From Inquilinus sp052078665 (GTDB lineage Bacteria; Pseudomonadota; Alphaproteobacteria; DSM-16000; Inquilinaceae): 64,000 nucleotides of DNA. Below, one piece after another: positions 33,062 through 42,066 of the stretch (within the stretch, counting starts at the first letter, position 1; every line of letters starts with the position of its first letter). The position numbers and the translations under genes were made by a program. The notes beneath the pieces were generated by a model. It was given only the letters and a program-made list of their open reading frames with translations. It was not told the origin of the DNA and ran no database searches. The DNA is taken from contig NZ_JBQJIK010000022.1 of NCBI RefSeq assembly GCF_052078665.1, positions 35,168 to 99,167 of the forward strand, in the 5' to 3' direction.

Positions 33062-33862
33062 ATGAGCACGACCGCAACCACCGAAACCCGGACCGAAGAG
33101 GGCCGGATCTGCGTCCAGCTGCAGGGCATCCACAAGTTCTATGGCGCGGTGCATGCCCTGCGCGGCGTCGATCTTGCGATCCGCCGCGGTGAAGTCTGCG
33201 TGGCGATCGGGCCGTCCGGCTCCGGCAAATCGACGCTGCTGCGTTGCATCAACCAGCTCGAGCAGATTTCGGCCGGCCGGGTTTTCGTTCTTGGCGAACT
33301 GGCAGGCTATGACGAGATCGACGGCCGCATGCATGTGCTGCCGCCCAAGCGCATCGCCGAACAGCGGCGCCGCACCGGAATGGTCTTTCAGCGGTTCAAT
33401 CTGTTTCCGCACATGACGGCGATCGGAAACGTCATGGAGGGACCGATCCAGGCGAAGGGCGTTCCGAAGGCTCTGGCGCGTCAGCGGGCGATGGCCCTGC
33501 TCCAACGCGTGGGCCTGGCGCCGCTCGCCGAGCGTTATCCGAGCCAGCTTTCCGGCGGGCAGCAGCAACGCGTCGCCATCGCCCGGGCCCTGGCCATGGA
33601 GCCCGAGGTCATGCTGTTCGACGAGCCGACGTCCGCGCTCGATCCCGAGCTGGTGGGCGAAGTGCTGGACGTCATCAAGGATCTCGCCGGCTCCGGCATG
33701 ACCATGATGCTCGTCACGCACGAGATCGGGTTCGCACGGGAAGTCGCGAACCATCTGGTGTTCATGGATGAAGGCGTCGTCGTCGAGGAAGGGGATCCGC
33801 GCGAGGTGCTGAGCCGTCCCCGCAATCCGCGCACGCAGGCTTTCCTCTCCAAGGTGCTGTAG
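33062..33862 (+). CDS. Amino-acid ABC transporter ATP-binding protein
   Basis: ATPase of 266 residues. Walker A is GPSGSGKST, the signature is LSGGQQQR, Walker B is VMLFDEPTSALD and the switch histidine is in VTHE. It is of the GlnQ/HisP type. It energises the permease encoded directly upstream. Module 2 at 38.5-40.7 kb has permeases but no ATPase, so this protein may also serve it. Confidence 0.95.
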   Translation: MSTTATTETRTEEGRICVQLQGIHKFYGAVHALRGVDLAIRRGEVCVAIGPSGSGKSTLLRCINQLEQISAGRVFVLGELAGYDEIDGRMHVLPPKRIAEQRRRTGMVFQRFNLFPHMTAIGNVMEGPIQAKGVPKALARQRAMALLQRVGLAPLAERYPSQLSGGQQQRVAIARALAMEPEVMLFDEPTSALDPELVGEVLDVIKDLAGSGMTMMLVTHEIGFAREVANHLVFMDEGVVVEEGDPREVLSRPRNPRTQAFLSKVL

Positions 33863-33903
33863 CGCCCGAACGATGAACCGTTCCCGAGACAATCAGGCAC
33901 GAC

Positions 33904-35058
33904 ATGACCCATATCGACCATGAGCTGCTGGCCAGGCTGAAGTGGTGGCGCCGTCATCTGCACGAACACCCGGAAGTCTCCGGCAAGGAGATGGGAACCA
34001 GCGCCTTCGTCCGCGAGCGGCTGATCGAACTCGGCATACCGCATGTCGGTGGCGTCGGCGGGACGGGCGTGGTCGCCACGCTCAAGCGGGGCGAGTCGAA
34101 TCGGTCGGTCGGCCTCAGGGCCGACATGGACGCCCTGCCGATCGCGGAGGCCAATGCCTTCGCCCATGCGTCCAGAAACCCCGGCGTCATGCATGCCTGC
34201 GGGCATGACGGGCATACCGCATGCCTGCTCGGCGCGGCCGCCGCGCTGGCGCGTGACGAGAGCTGGTCGGGCACCGTCCACTTCGTGTTCCAGCCCGCCG
34301 AGGAAAACGGCGAAGGTGCGAAGGCGATGATCGCCGACCAGCTGTTCGAGCGGTTTCCGATGGAGAGGCTCTTCGCCTGCCACAACTGGCCGGGGCTGGA
34401 GGCCGGCGTGGTCGCCGTCCACAACGGCCCGTCCATGGCCGCCGGCGGGGACTGGCGCGTGACGCTGAGGGGCATCGCGGGCCATGCCGCTATGCCGCAT
34501 GCGACCCGGGACCCGGTCCTGGCCGCGGGCCACCTGATCGTCGCGCTTCACAGCATCGTTTCGAGGAATGTCGATCCGCTCGACACGGTGGTGCTGACCG
34601 TCAGCTCCGTCAATGGCGGGCTGGTCAGCAACCAGATCCCGGAGATCGTGGAGCTGGTCGGAACGCTTCGGACCTTCAATGCCGAAATTCGCAAGATGGT
34701 CATCCAGCGCATGAGCGACGTCATCGAGGGAACGGCGAAGTCCTTCGGCGTCGAAGCCGATTACAAGATCAACTCCACCGGCCGCGTCATGGCCGACACG
34801 CCGGAGGAATCCCGCCTCGCGATTCTTGCCGCCGAAACCGGTGGGCTCCGGGTGACGAGAGATATCAGGCCGGCCATGGGCGGCGACGATTTCGCCTTCC
34901 TGGTGGAGAATCGCGGCGGCGCCTATGTCCTGATCGGCAACGGCCCCGTCATTGACGGTGGAAAGCTGCACAACGAGCGCTACGACTTCAACGACGAGAT
35001 CATCGCGCCTGCTGTGACCTGGCTGTCCACCGTCGCCAAGATGGCGCTGACGGAGTGA
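33904..35058 (+). CDS. M20 family amidohydrolase (hippurate hydrolase-like)
   Basis: Metallohydrolase of 384 residues. MHACGHDGHTACLLGAA and QPAEENGEGA provide metal ligands and the catalytic glutamate, and AGHAAMPHATRDPVLAA is the dimerisation-domain signature. This subgroup removes acyl groups from amino acids (N-acyl-amino-acid or hippurate hydrolases, IAA conjugate hydrolases). It is soluble and co-directional with the transporter genes, so it likely deacylates the imported compound. Confidence 0.92.
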   Translation: MTHIDHELLARLKWWRRHLHEHPEVSGKEMGTSAFVRERLIELGIPHVGGVGGTGVVATLKRGESNRSVGLRADMDALPIAEANAFAHASRNPGVMHACGHDGHTACLLGAAAALARDESWSGTVHFVFQPAEENGEGAKAMIADQLFERFPMERLFACHNWPGLEAGVVAVHNGPSMAAGGDWRVTLRGIAGHAAMPHATRDPVLAAGHLIVALHSIVSRNVDPLDTVVLTVSSVNGGLVSNQIPEIVELVGTLRTFNAEIRKMVIQRMSDVIEGTAKSFGVEADYKINSTGRVMADTPEESRLAILAAETGGLRVTRDIRPAMGGDDFAFLVENRGGAYVLIGNGPVIDGGKLHNERYDFNDEIIAPAVTWLSTVAKMALTE

Positions 35059-35081
35059 CCGTGGCAATGCGCGCCGGGGCG

Positions 35082-35960
35082 TCACGCCGCGAGCTTGACC
35101 AGTTCATCGATGAAATCCTGAAGGATGAGCGATGGCTGCCGGTTCGGCGGCAACAGCAACAGGGTACGGAAATGGAGCGCCGGCTCGAACGGCCGCAGGC
35201 TCAGCCCCTGGTTGAGATAGACCTCAGCCGTGATGCGATTGACCAGGCCGACGCCGATACCCGCCTGGACCATGGCACAGATCGTCGTGGAATAGGGCGT
35301 CTCGAGCACGACCTTCGGCCTGGCTCCGGCTTCCGCGAACAGGCGATCGGCCTCCTGGCGGGTGGTGTCCTCCGGGGCGAGGGCAATGAAGTTCTCGCCG
35401 TGCAGATCGCTCGGGCGGATCACGGTCAGCTGCTCCAGCCGATGGCCTGCCGGAAGGGCGACCTCCACGCGGTAGCGGGCGAACGGTCGGGCCTCGACGC
35501 CTGTCTGGTCGATCTCGTCGGCCGCGAGACCGAGGTCGAACTGTCCGGACGCAACAAGGTCGCGCACCAGGGACGACATCCGCGCCTGGAAGGTGATCGC
35601 AACGTTCGGATGTCGTGCGAGGAACGCCTGCAGGGCTTTCGGCATCACATTGGTGCTCAGCGCAGACAGGCAGGCGATGCGAAGCTCGCCCGACCCGAAG
35701 TCGCGGATGCGCGCCGCGGCGTTCCGGAGTTGGGCCAGGCCGGCGAAGGTCTGCTCCACCTCCCTGAAGAAGAGCTGCGCCTCCGCCGTCGGAATGATCC
35801 GGCCCTTGATCCGATGGAACAGGCTGAAGCCGATGAACCGTTCCAGCTCCTGGATCGCCTTGCTGACCGCGGGTTGGGAGACGCGCAGCACCTCTGCCGC
35901 TCGCGACGCCGTTCCGTTGGTCATGACGGCACGGAAAATCTCGACATGGCGGATGTTCAT
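35082..35960 (-). CDS. LysR family regulator (module 1)
   Basis: Regulator of 292 residues. The N-terminal winged helix (IFRAVMTNGTASRAAEVL, then VSQPAVSKAIQELE) is followed by a type 2 periplasmic-binding-like effector domain (GELRIACLSALSTNVMPKAL). The start at 35960 (MNIRHVEIF) gives the usual LysR beginning. It is divergent from the PLP lyase at 36071 and closely similar in sequence to the LysR at 37432. It probably controls the lyase and the module 1 operons. Confidence 0.94.
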   Translation of the reverse strand: MNIRHVEIFRAVMTNGTASRAAEVLRVSQPAVSKAIQELERFIGFSLFHRIKGRIIPTAEAQLFFREVEQTFAGLAQLRNAAARIRDFGSGELRIACLSALSTNVMPKALQAFLARHPNVAITFQARMSSLVRDLVASGQFDLGLAADEIDQTGVEARPFARYRVEVALPAGHRLEQLTVIRPSDLHGENFIALAPEDTTRQEADRLFAEAGARPKVVLETPYSTTICAMVQAGIGVGLVNRITAEVYLNQGLSLRPFEPALHFRTLLLLPPNRQPSLILQDFIDELVKLAA

Positions 35961-35979
35961 CTTGGTCTGCAGGCCTCTC

Positions 35980-36003
35980 AATCGATAACCAGATAGAATG
36001 ATC
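35980..36003. promoter_or_regulatory. Candidate LysR site in the divergent spacer
   Basis: AATCGATAACCAGATAGAAT then GATC. It resembles the sites at 27042 and 30993 (AATCRATA, then GAYAGAAT or GTAATGATC), and its TCGATAACCAGAT core resembles TCGATAGCCAAAT at 37297. Confidence 0.4.
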
Positions 36004-36070
36004 CACGCCTCTCCTCTCGGCACAAGTAATAGTTTCCTTCACGCGACGAATCCATGAAGGCCAGAAGCAG

Positions 36071-37294
36071 ATGAATGATCTCACCGCATGCGTCGTCACC
36101 CCACGGGTGAGCATCGAAGGATTCGACCCGCTGGGCGTTGCGGTGCATCGCGCCTCGACGATCGTCTTCGAGGATGCGGCGGCCTACGAAGCGCGCGGTC
36201 AACGCGGCCACAACGGCTACTCCTATGGCCTGTACGGCACGCCGACGACGCGGACCCTGGAAGAGAAACTGACCCTGTTGGAACAGGGAACGAGGACCTT
36301 CCTGGCCCCCTCCGGCCAGTCGGCGAACGCCTTGGGCGTGCTGCCGTTTCTCTCGGCCGGAGACAAGATTCTGATCGTCGACACGGCCTACCCGCCGATG
36401 CGCGACTTCGCGTTGCGCGATCTTGCCCGAATGGGGGTCCTGGTCGATTTCTACGACCCGCTCTCCATCGATGATCTGGAAAGCCGGCTCGACAGCCGGA
36501 CCAGGATCGTCTGGTGTGAATCGCCGGGCTCGACCACGATGGAGGTGCAGGATCTGCCGCGCATATCGGCACTGGCCAAGAAAGCCGGTGCCCTGGTCGG
36601 CTTCGACAACACCTGGGCGACGCCACTCAACTTCAAGCCGCTGGTGCATGGGGCCGATATCGTCACCGAGGCGCTGACGAAATATGTGTCGGGCCATTCC
36701 GACGTGCTGATGGGGTCCATCACCGTCGGGAACGAGACGCTGATCGAGCCGATCCGCGGATTGTTCGGCCGCTATGGCATCGGCGTTTCATCCGACGATG
36801 CGTCGCTGGTGCTCAGGGGGTTCGAGACGCTTGGTGTGCGGCTGAAGCATTCTTCGGACGTCGCCCACCGTCTGATGGACCGCATCGCCAGGCACCCCCT
36901 CGTCGCCGCCGTTCTCCATCCCGCTCGCGCCGCTTGTCCCGGGCATGAGTTCTGGAAACGGGATTTCCTGGGTGGCAGCGGCGTGTTCGGCATCCTCTTC
37001 AAGCCGGAGGCCGCCGCCCATGTCGCCGAGGCAATGAACACGTTTCGGATCTTTGCGATCGGCGCCTCCTGGGGCGGCACGCGCAGCCTTGCCGCGCCGA
37101 TGCCGGTGAAACCCCACCGCACGGCGACCCAATGGCGAGAAGCCGATCTCGTACTGCGCCTCAACATCGGCCTTGAATCCGAAGAGGATCTTGCGGCCGA
37201 CATCGATCGGTTTCTCGATCAGCTGGACCGCAGCACGACGGCACCGGAGCGCGCGCTTCGGGCAGCCGACGGCCCTCTGTCTCGCATCGGCTAA
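36071..37294 (+). CDS. Cystathionine beta-lyase-like PLP enzyme (module 1)
   Basis: Cys/Met metabolism PLP enzyme of 407 residues. YGLYGTPTTRTLEEKL, SPGSTTMEVQDLP, FDNTWATPL and TKYVSGHSDVLMG (Schiff-base Lys204) are diagnostic; SWGGTRSL near residue 340 binds the substrate carboxylate. The family cleaves C-S bonds by beta-elimination from cystathionine and related S-conjugates. It is divergent from a LysR gene and paralogous to the enzyme at 40848. The context of a deacylase and an importer suggests a catabolic role, not methionine biosynthesis. Confidence 0.92.
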   Translation: MNDLTACVVTPRVSIEGFDPLGVAVHRASTIVFEDAAAYEARGQRGHNGYSYGLYGTPTTRTLEEKLTLLEQGTRTFLAPSGQSANALGVLPFLSAGDKILIVDTAYPPMRDFALRDLARMGVLVDFYDPLSIDDLESRLDSRTRIVWCESPGSTTMEVQDLPRISALAKKAGALVGFDNTWATPLNFKPLVHGADIVTEALTKYVSGHSDVLMGSITVGNETLIEPIRGLFGRYGIGVSSDDASLVLRGFETLGVRLKHSSDVAHRLMDRIARHPLVAAVLHPARAACPGHEFWKRDFLGGSGVFGILFKPEAAAHVAEAMNTFRIFAIGASWGGTRSLAAPMPVKPHRTATQWREADLVLRLNIGLESEEDLAADIDRFLDQLDRSTTAPERALRAADGPLSRIG

Positions 37295-37296
37295 CG

Positions 37297-37309
37297 TCGA
37301 TAGCCAAAT
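37297..37309. promoter_or_regulatory. Short motif upstream of the second LysR gene
   Basis: TCGATAGCCAAAT differs at two positions from TCGATAACCAGAT at 35982-35994. It lies 3 bp after the module 1 lyase and about 120 bp before the module 2 LysR start. Confidence 0.3.
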
Positions 37310-37431
37310 GACCTGTCCGGTTCTGGCGCGGAACAGAAGCGTCGATCAGGAGGACGCGGACAACGACGACCGTTCACGGCAGCCGTGACTGAGCCCACAC
37401 TCCGAAACTGGTGCTTCGGCCGGAGCTCAGA

Positions 37432-38307
37432 GTGAACATTCGCCAGATCGAGACCTTTGCCGCCGTGATGAAGGCGGGCACCGCCTCGCGCGCCGCCGAG
37501 TTGCTGGGCGTCACCCAGCCTGCCGTCAGCCGATCGCTCGCCGAGCTGGAACGGGTGGTCGGCTTCGCCCTGTTCGCGCGGATCCGCAACCGCCTTGTGC
37601 CCACGCCCGAGGCGCGGTTGCTGTACCGCGACGTCGAGGCGGCGTTCCTGGGCATCGATACGATCCGCGCTTCCGCCGCCCGCATCCGCGACCGCGGGTC
37701 GGGGGAGATCCGGGTGGCGTCGCTGTCGGCGCTCAGCCTGTCGCTGGTGCCGAAGGCGATCCGGATCTTCCGGGACACACATCCGTCCGTCCGGGTCACG
37801 CTGCATGTGCTGCTGTCACGGGAGGTCCGCGACCTCATCGCATCAGGGGAATTCGATATCGGCCTCGCCGCCGACGAGATCGACACGACCGGCATCTCCC
37901 ACCAGCTGTTTCTGTCCCGGGACGCGCTCTGCGCCTTGCCGGTCGGGCACCCGCTGGCTGCGCGGGAGGTGATCACGCCGGCCGACATTCACGGCGAAGC
38001 CCTTGTCGCCTATGTGCCCGAGGATCGCGGCCGCCAGCAGCTCGACCGGGTCCTGGAGGCGGCGGGGTCGGTGCCGCGCGTCGCGGTCGAGACCATCTAC
38101 GCCTCGACCGTCTACGCACTGGTGGCGGAAGGCGTCGGCATCGGCTTCGTCAACCCCTACTCGGTCGCCGGGCTGGACCGAAGCCGGATCGTGCTGCGGC
38201 CGTTCGAGCCCGCCATCCACATCAAGTCGCTGCTGATCCTGCCCGCGGACCGGCCGAAGTCGCAGCTTGTCCGGGACTTCATCGGCGCCCTCATGGCGGC
38301 CCGCTAG
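37432..38307 (+). CDS. LysR family regulator (module 2)
   Basis: Regulator of 291 residues with GTG start (GGAG upstream; an earlier GTG at 37411 is possible). The helix-turn-helix AGTASRAAELL then VTQPAVSRSLAELE and the effector domain GEIRVASLSALSLSLVPKAI are clearly related to the LysR at 35082. It is co-directional with the EhuB-like transporter genes, so it probably controls module 2. Confidence 0.94.
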   Translation: MNIRQIETFAAVMKAGTASRAAELLGVTQPAVSRSLAELERVVGFALFARIRNRLVPTPEARLLYRDVEAAFLGIDTIRASAARIRDRGSGEIRVASLSALSLSLVPKAIRIFRDTHPSVRVTLHVLLSREVRDLIASGEFDIGLAADEIDTTGISHQLFLSRDALCALPVGHPLAAREVITPADIHGEALVAYVPEDRGRQQLDRVLEAAGSVPRVAVETIYASTVYALVAEGVGIGFVNPYSVAGLDRSRIVLRPFEPAIHIKSLLILPADRPKSQLVRDFIGALMAAR

Positions 38308-38508
38308 AGACAGCCCCGCTCAGCCCCATCGCGGCCCGGCTGGTATCAGGTCTGGTCATCAACCTATTCACCAGCGCCAGTTGCGCCGGGGAGGTGGCCG
38401 TTATCCCATGGAGTGCCGATGCCCGGAGGATGCCGGAAGCGCCGAAGAGCGCACGGTCCCTCCGGAACAGCAAACAGAAATCGACAACAGGCACAAACGG
38501 GGAAAGCA

Positions 38509-39396
38509 ATGCATCGTCTCTTCGGCCGACGCGAAGCCGTCGCCCTTCTGGGCGCACTGGGTCTTTTCGGCGTCTCGGCGCTGCGGCAGGGCGCATCCGT
38601 GGCGCATGCGGAGACGCCGCCGCTGCAGGGCCGGACCTTCACCGTCGGGATCCACAACCGGGCCCCCTGGGGCTTCCGCGACACCGACGGAAATGTCATC
38701 GGCCTGCACCCGGACATCGTGCGGGCCGCACTGACGCCGCTCGGCGCCGCCGGGTTCGACTTCGTCGTCGCTGATTTCGGCGCCCTGATCCCCGGGCTGC
38801 TGGCCCAGCGGTTCGACATGGTCGCGTCGGGCGTGGCGATCACTCCGGCCCGGTGCGCGCAGGTGATCTTCAGCGAGCCCGACGTCGCCGTCGGCGACGG
38901 CCTGCTGGTGATGAAGGGCAACCCGCTGAACCTCCACAGCTACGCCGACATCACCCGGAATCCGGATGCGCGCCTCGGTGGCGGCCGCGGCACCGAGAAC
39001 ATGAAGAACGCGCTGGCCGCCGGCGTGCCGGAAGGCCAGGTGCTGTACTTCCCGAACAACGAGGCGGTGGTCAGCGCGATGCTCGCCGGGCGGGTCGATG
39101 CGGCCACGCTCTCCGCCCCCAGCGTGGCCGGCATCATGGCCGACAAGCATATCGAGGGGATCGAGCGCGCCTTGCCCTTCCAAGGGCTGATCAAGCCGAA
39201 CGGCAAGCCGGCGTTGCTGTACACCGCCATGGTCTTCCGCCAGGACGAGACGGCGCTGCGCGACGCCTATAATGGCCGACTGGCGGCGATCAAGCAGGAC
39301 GGCACCCTGCGGCAGATCCTGGCGCGCTACGGCTTCTCCGACGACGACGTCGCTCCGCCGATCAGCACCGCGGACATCTGTGCCGGCAATGGCTGA
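38509..39396 (+). CDS. EhuB-like ABC transporter substrate-binding protein
   Basis: Family 3 solute-binding protein of 295 residues with an N-terminal export signal (FGRREAVALLGALGLFGVSA; the twin Arg hints at Tat). The segments DFGALIPGLLAQRFDMVASG, ITPARCAQVIFSEPD and KGNPLNLHSYADI closely follow the EhuB ectoine/hydroxyectoine binding proteins. The start at 38509 puts the signal at the N-terminus. The neighbouring lyase and M20 hydrolase suggest a substrate other than ectoine, so no symbol is given. Confidence 0.88.
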   Translation: MHRLFGRREAVALLGALGLFGVSALRQGASVAHAETPPLQGRTFTVGIHNRAPWGFRDTDGNVIGLHPDIVRAALTPLGAAGFDFVVADFGALIPGLLAQRFDMVASGVAITPARCAQVIFSEPDVAVGDGLLVMKGNPLNLHSYADITRNPDARLGGGRGTENMKNALAAGVPEGQVLYFPNNEAVVSAMLAGRVDAATLSAPSVAGIMADKHIEGIERALPFQGLIKPNGKPALLYTAMVFRQDETALRDAYNGRLAAIKQDGTLRQILARYGFSDDDVAPPISTADICAGNG

Positions 39397-39417
39397 TCCC
39401 GCTCGGGAACGCCAGGC

Positions 39418-40080
39418 ATGACCTTCCTCGACGTTCTGGCCGGTATCTTCGAGGGGTTCAGGATCACCGCCGCGGTCACCGCGCTGGGCATGGCCTTCGC
39501 CGTGCCCTTCGCGTTCCTCTGCGGCGTGGCCCAGCATTATTCCCGGGGGCTCCCTCGGGCCGCCGTCACCGCCCTGATCGAGTTCTGGCGCAGCACGCCG
39601 GTGCTGATCCTGCTCTATGCCTTCTATTATTCGCTGCCGGCCTACGGCATCCGCCTCTCGGGCCTGATGGTCGGGGGCATGGTGCTGGGCCTCAACATCG
39701 GCGGTTATGGCAGCCAGGCGGTCCGGGCCGCGCTGCAATCGCTCGCTCGCGGCCAGTCCGAGGCAGGGCTCGCGCTGGGCCTGCGGCGCTGGCAGGTCCT
39801 GGTCCTGATCGAACTGCCGCAGGCGATCGGCGCGATGATGCCGACCTTCGTCAATCAGTTCATCCAACTGGTGAAGGGCACGGCGCTGGTGTCGCTCATC
39901 ACCCTGACCGACATGACCTTCCGGGCGCACGAGATCTCGCAGACCTACTACAACCCGGTGAAGATCTACGTGGCGCTGCTGACCTCCTACTTTCTCATCT
40001 GCTACCCCGCGACGATCGCCGGCCGCTGGCTGGAACGGCGCGTCGCCGTGGGGGCAGGGGGCGCGGGCCATGGGATTTGA
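39418..40080 (+). CDS. Amino-acid ABC transporter permease, EhuC-like
   Basis: HisMQ-type permease of 220 residues with about five membrane spans. FWRSTPVLILLYAFYYSLP is the conserved early loop and span, and EAGLALGLRRWQVLVLIELP is the EAA coupling loop. It overlaps the second permease by 11 bp. With the EhuB-like protein it forms an importer, but no ATPase gene is present in this module. Confidence 0.9.
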   Translation: MTFLDVLAGIFEGFRITAAVTALGMAFAVPFAFLCGVAQHYSRGLPRAAVTALIEFWRSTPVLILLYAFYYSLPAYGIRLSGLMVGGMVLGLNIGGYGSQAVRAALQSLARGQSEAGLALGLRRWQVLVLIELPQAIGAMMPTFVNQFIQLVKGTALVSLITLTDMTFRAHEISQTYYNPVKIYVALLTSYFLICYPATIAGRWLERRVAVGAGGAGHGI

Positions 40081-40729
40081 CCCGGCCTTCGCCGCTTCGA
40101 TCGTCCCGAAGGTTCTGGCCTCGATCGGCACCACCCTGGGCGTCACCGTGCTGAGCTGCCTGCTGGCCGCGATGCTCGGCTTCGTGCTGGAGGTCGTGCG
40201 GCGCCGGAACATGGCGACCCGCCTGGGACTGCGCTTCCTGATCGACGTCATCCGGTCGACGCCGTTGCTGGTGCAACTCTACTTCCTGTACTACGTCCTG
40301 CCCGTCTACGGCGTCCGGCTGCCGGCTCTGATCATCGGCGTGGCGGCGCTGAGCATCTACTACAGCGGCTACCTCGCCGAAGTGTTCAAGGCGGGCATCG
40401 ACAGCATCGCCCGCGGGCAATGGGAGGCGGCAAAGGCGCTCGGCCTCGGCACGGCTCCGACCATCCTCCTGGTGATCGCCCCGCAGATGCTGCGGAACGT
40501 CGCCGCCCCGGCCGGCGGCTACTTCATCTCGATCTTCAAGTCGACGCCATATCTCGCGATCATCGCCGTGCCGGAGGCGTTCGGATCGGCGATCGACGTC
40601 GCTTCGGACACCTTCCGCTACACCGAGCCGATGCTGGTGGTGGGGGCGATCTTCCTCGCCATCGCACTCGTCATGTCGTTCCTCATCAGGCTGCTCGAGA
40701 TGCGGCTCGCGCTCTCGGTCAAGCGGTAG
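40070..40729 (+). CDS. Amino-acid ABC transporter permease, EhuD-like
   Basis: HisMQ-type permease of 219 residues. VIRSTPLLVQLYFLYYVLP and the EAA loop EAAKALGLGTAPTILLVIAP are typical. It should heterodimerise with the product of the overlapping upstream gene. It is followed by 118 bp of spacer and the PLP lyase gene instead of an ATPase gene. Confidence 0.9.
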   Translation: MGFDPAFAASIVPKVLASIGTTLGVTVLSCLLAAMLGFVLEVVRRRNMATRLGLRFLIDVIRSTPLLVQLYFLYYVLPVYGVRLPALIIGVAALSIYYSGYLAEVFKAGIDSIARGQWEAAKALGLGTAPTILLVIAPQMLRNVAAPAGGYFISIFKSTPYLAIIAVPEAFGSAIDVASDTFRYTEPMLVVGAIFLAIALVMSFLIRLLEMRLALSVKR

Positions 40730-40847
40730 CAGCCCGCACCGCCGGCGCCTGCCGGACCATCAGCCGGGCGCATCAAGTCATGCCCCCCGCTCAGTGGGCC
40801 GCGGCCGCCGGACCGCCTACAACCAGACCCATCCACAGGAGACGCTC

Positions 40848-42032
40848 ATGCACGACCTGACCCGGTGCGTACACCATCCCGCGGTGTCCCATGACGGCTT
40901 CGCCAGCCTGGCGGTGCCGACCTACCGTGCCTCGACCATCGTCTATGACGATGCGGAGACCTTCGCGCAGCGCGGACATCGCGGCTTCGACGGCTATACC
41001 TACGGCCTGCACGGAACGCCGACGACGCGCACCCTGGAAGCCCAGCTGACCGGCCTCCACGGCGGCGTGCGGACGATCCTGGTGCCGTCCGGCCAGGCTG
41101 CGGTGACGGCGGTCATGCTGTCGATCCTGATGCCGGGAGACCGGGTGCTGATCCCCGACCACGTCTACGGCCCGGTGCGTTCTTTCTGCACCGACTACCT
41201 GGCGCCGCGGGGAATCGAGCATCTGGTCTACGACCCGCTGATCGGCGGCGGCATCGCCGAGCTGATCGACCGCCGGACCAGGCTGGTCTGGGTGGAATCG
41301 CCCGGATCCAACACGATGGAGGTGCAGGACGTACCGGCCATCGTCAAGGCGGCGAAGGCGAAGGGTGCGCTGGTCGGCTGCGACAACACTTGGGCCACGC
41401 CGCTGCTGTTCAAGCCGCTGGCGCATGGCGCCGACTTCGCGATCGAGGCGCTGACCAAATATGTCGGCGGGCATTCCGACCTGCTGATGGGGTCGATCAC
41501 CGTGGCCGAGCTCGGGCTGCGCGAGCGGATCAAGCTGGTGCTGCGCGATCTCGGCATCGGCGTCTCGCCCGACGAGGCGGCGCTGGCGCTGCGCGGACTG
41601 GAGACGATGGGGGTCCGCGTCGCCCATATGGGGCGGGTGTCCGAGGCGTTCGCCCGCCGGCTGCTGCATTCGCCGGTGGTGGACACGGTGCTGCATCCGG
41701 CCTTGCCCTCCTGCCCGGGCCATGCGGTCTGGGCCCGCGACTTCAAAGGATCGACCGGCGTCTTCAGCATCGTGCTCAAGCCCGGTGCCGAGGCCGCGCT
41801 GGCGCCGGCGCTGACCGCGCTGCAGGTGTTTGCCATCGGCGCGTCCTGGGGCGGGACCCGCAGCCTGATCGCCCCGCAGGCGATCGCCGGCGACCGCACG
41901 GCCACCCCCTGGACGCATCCGGGGGTGGTGCTGCGCCTGAGCATCGGCCTGGAGGATCCCGACGACCTCTGGCGCGACCTGGAGCGCATGCTGTGCGCGC
42001 TCGAGCCGGCGTCCGGCGCCGCAGCCGCCTGA
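40848..42032 (+). CDS. Cystathionine beta-lyase-like PLP enzyme (module 2)
   Basis: PLP enzyme of 394 residues and clear paralogue of the protein at 36071: YRASTIVYDD, YGLHGTPTTRTLEAQL, SPGSNTMEVQDVP, CDNTWATPLLFKPL and TKYVGGHSDLLMG (PLP lysine). The ATG at 40848 has CAGGAGACG upstream. Expected to catalyse beta-elimination of sulfur amino acids or conjugates. Co-directional with the EhuBCD-like transporter and the M20 hydrolase. Confidence 0.92.
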   Translation: MHDLTRCVHHPAVSHDGFASLAVPTYRASTIVYDDAETFAQRGHRGFDGYTYGLHGTPTTRTLEAQLTGLHGGVRTILVPSGQAAVTAVMLSILMPGDRVLIPDHVYGPVRSFCTDYLAPRGIEHLVYDPLIGGGIAELIDRRTRLVWVESPGSNTMEVQDVPAIVKAAKAKGALVGCDNTWATPLLFKPLAHGADFAIEALTKYVGGHSDLLMGSITVAELGLRERIKLVLRDLGIGVSPDEAALALRGLETMGVRVAHMGRVSEAFARRLLHSPVVDTVLHPALPSCPGHAVWARDFKGSTGVFSIVLKPGAEAALAPALTALQVFAIGASWGGTRSLIAPQAIAGDRTATPWTHPGVVLRLSIGLEDPDDLWRDLERMLCALEPASGAAAA

Positions 42033-42066
42033 TCCAGCCCCATCCCGTCATTCCCGGAAGCCTGCC

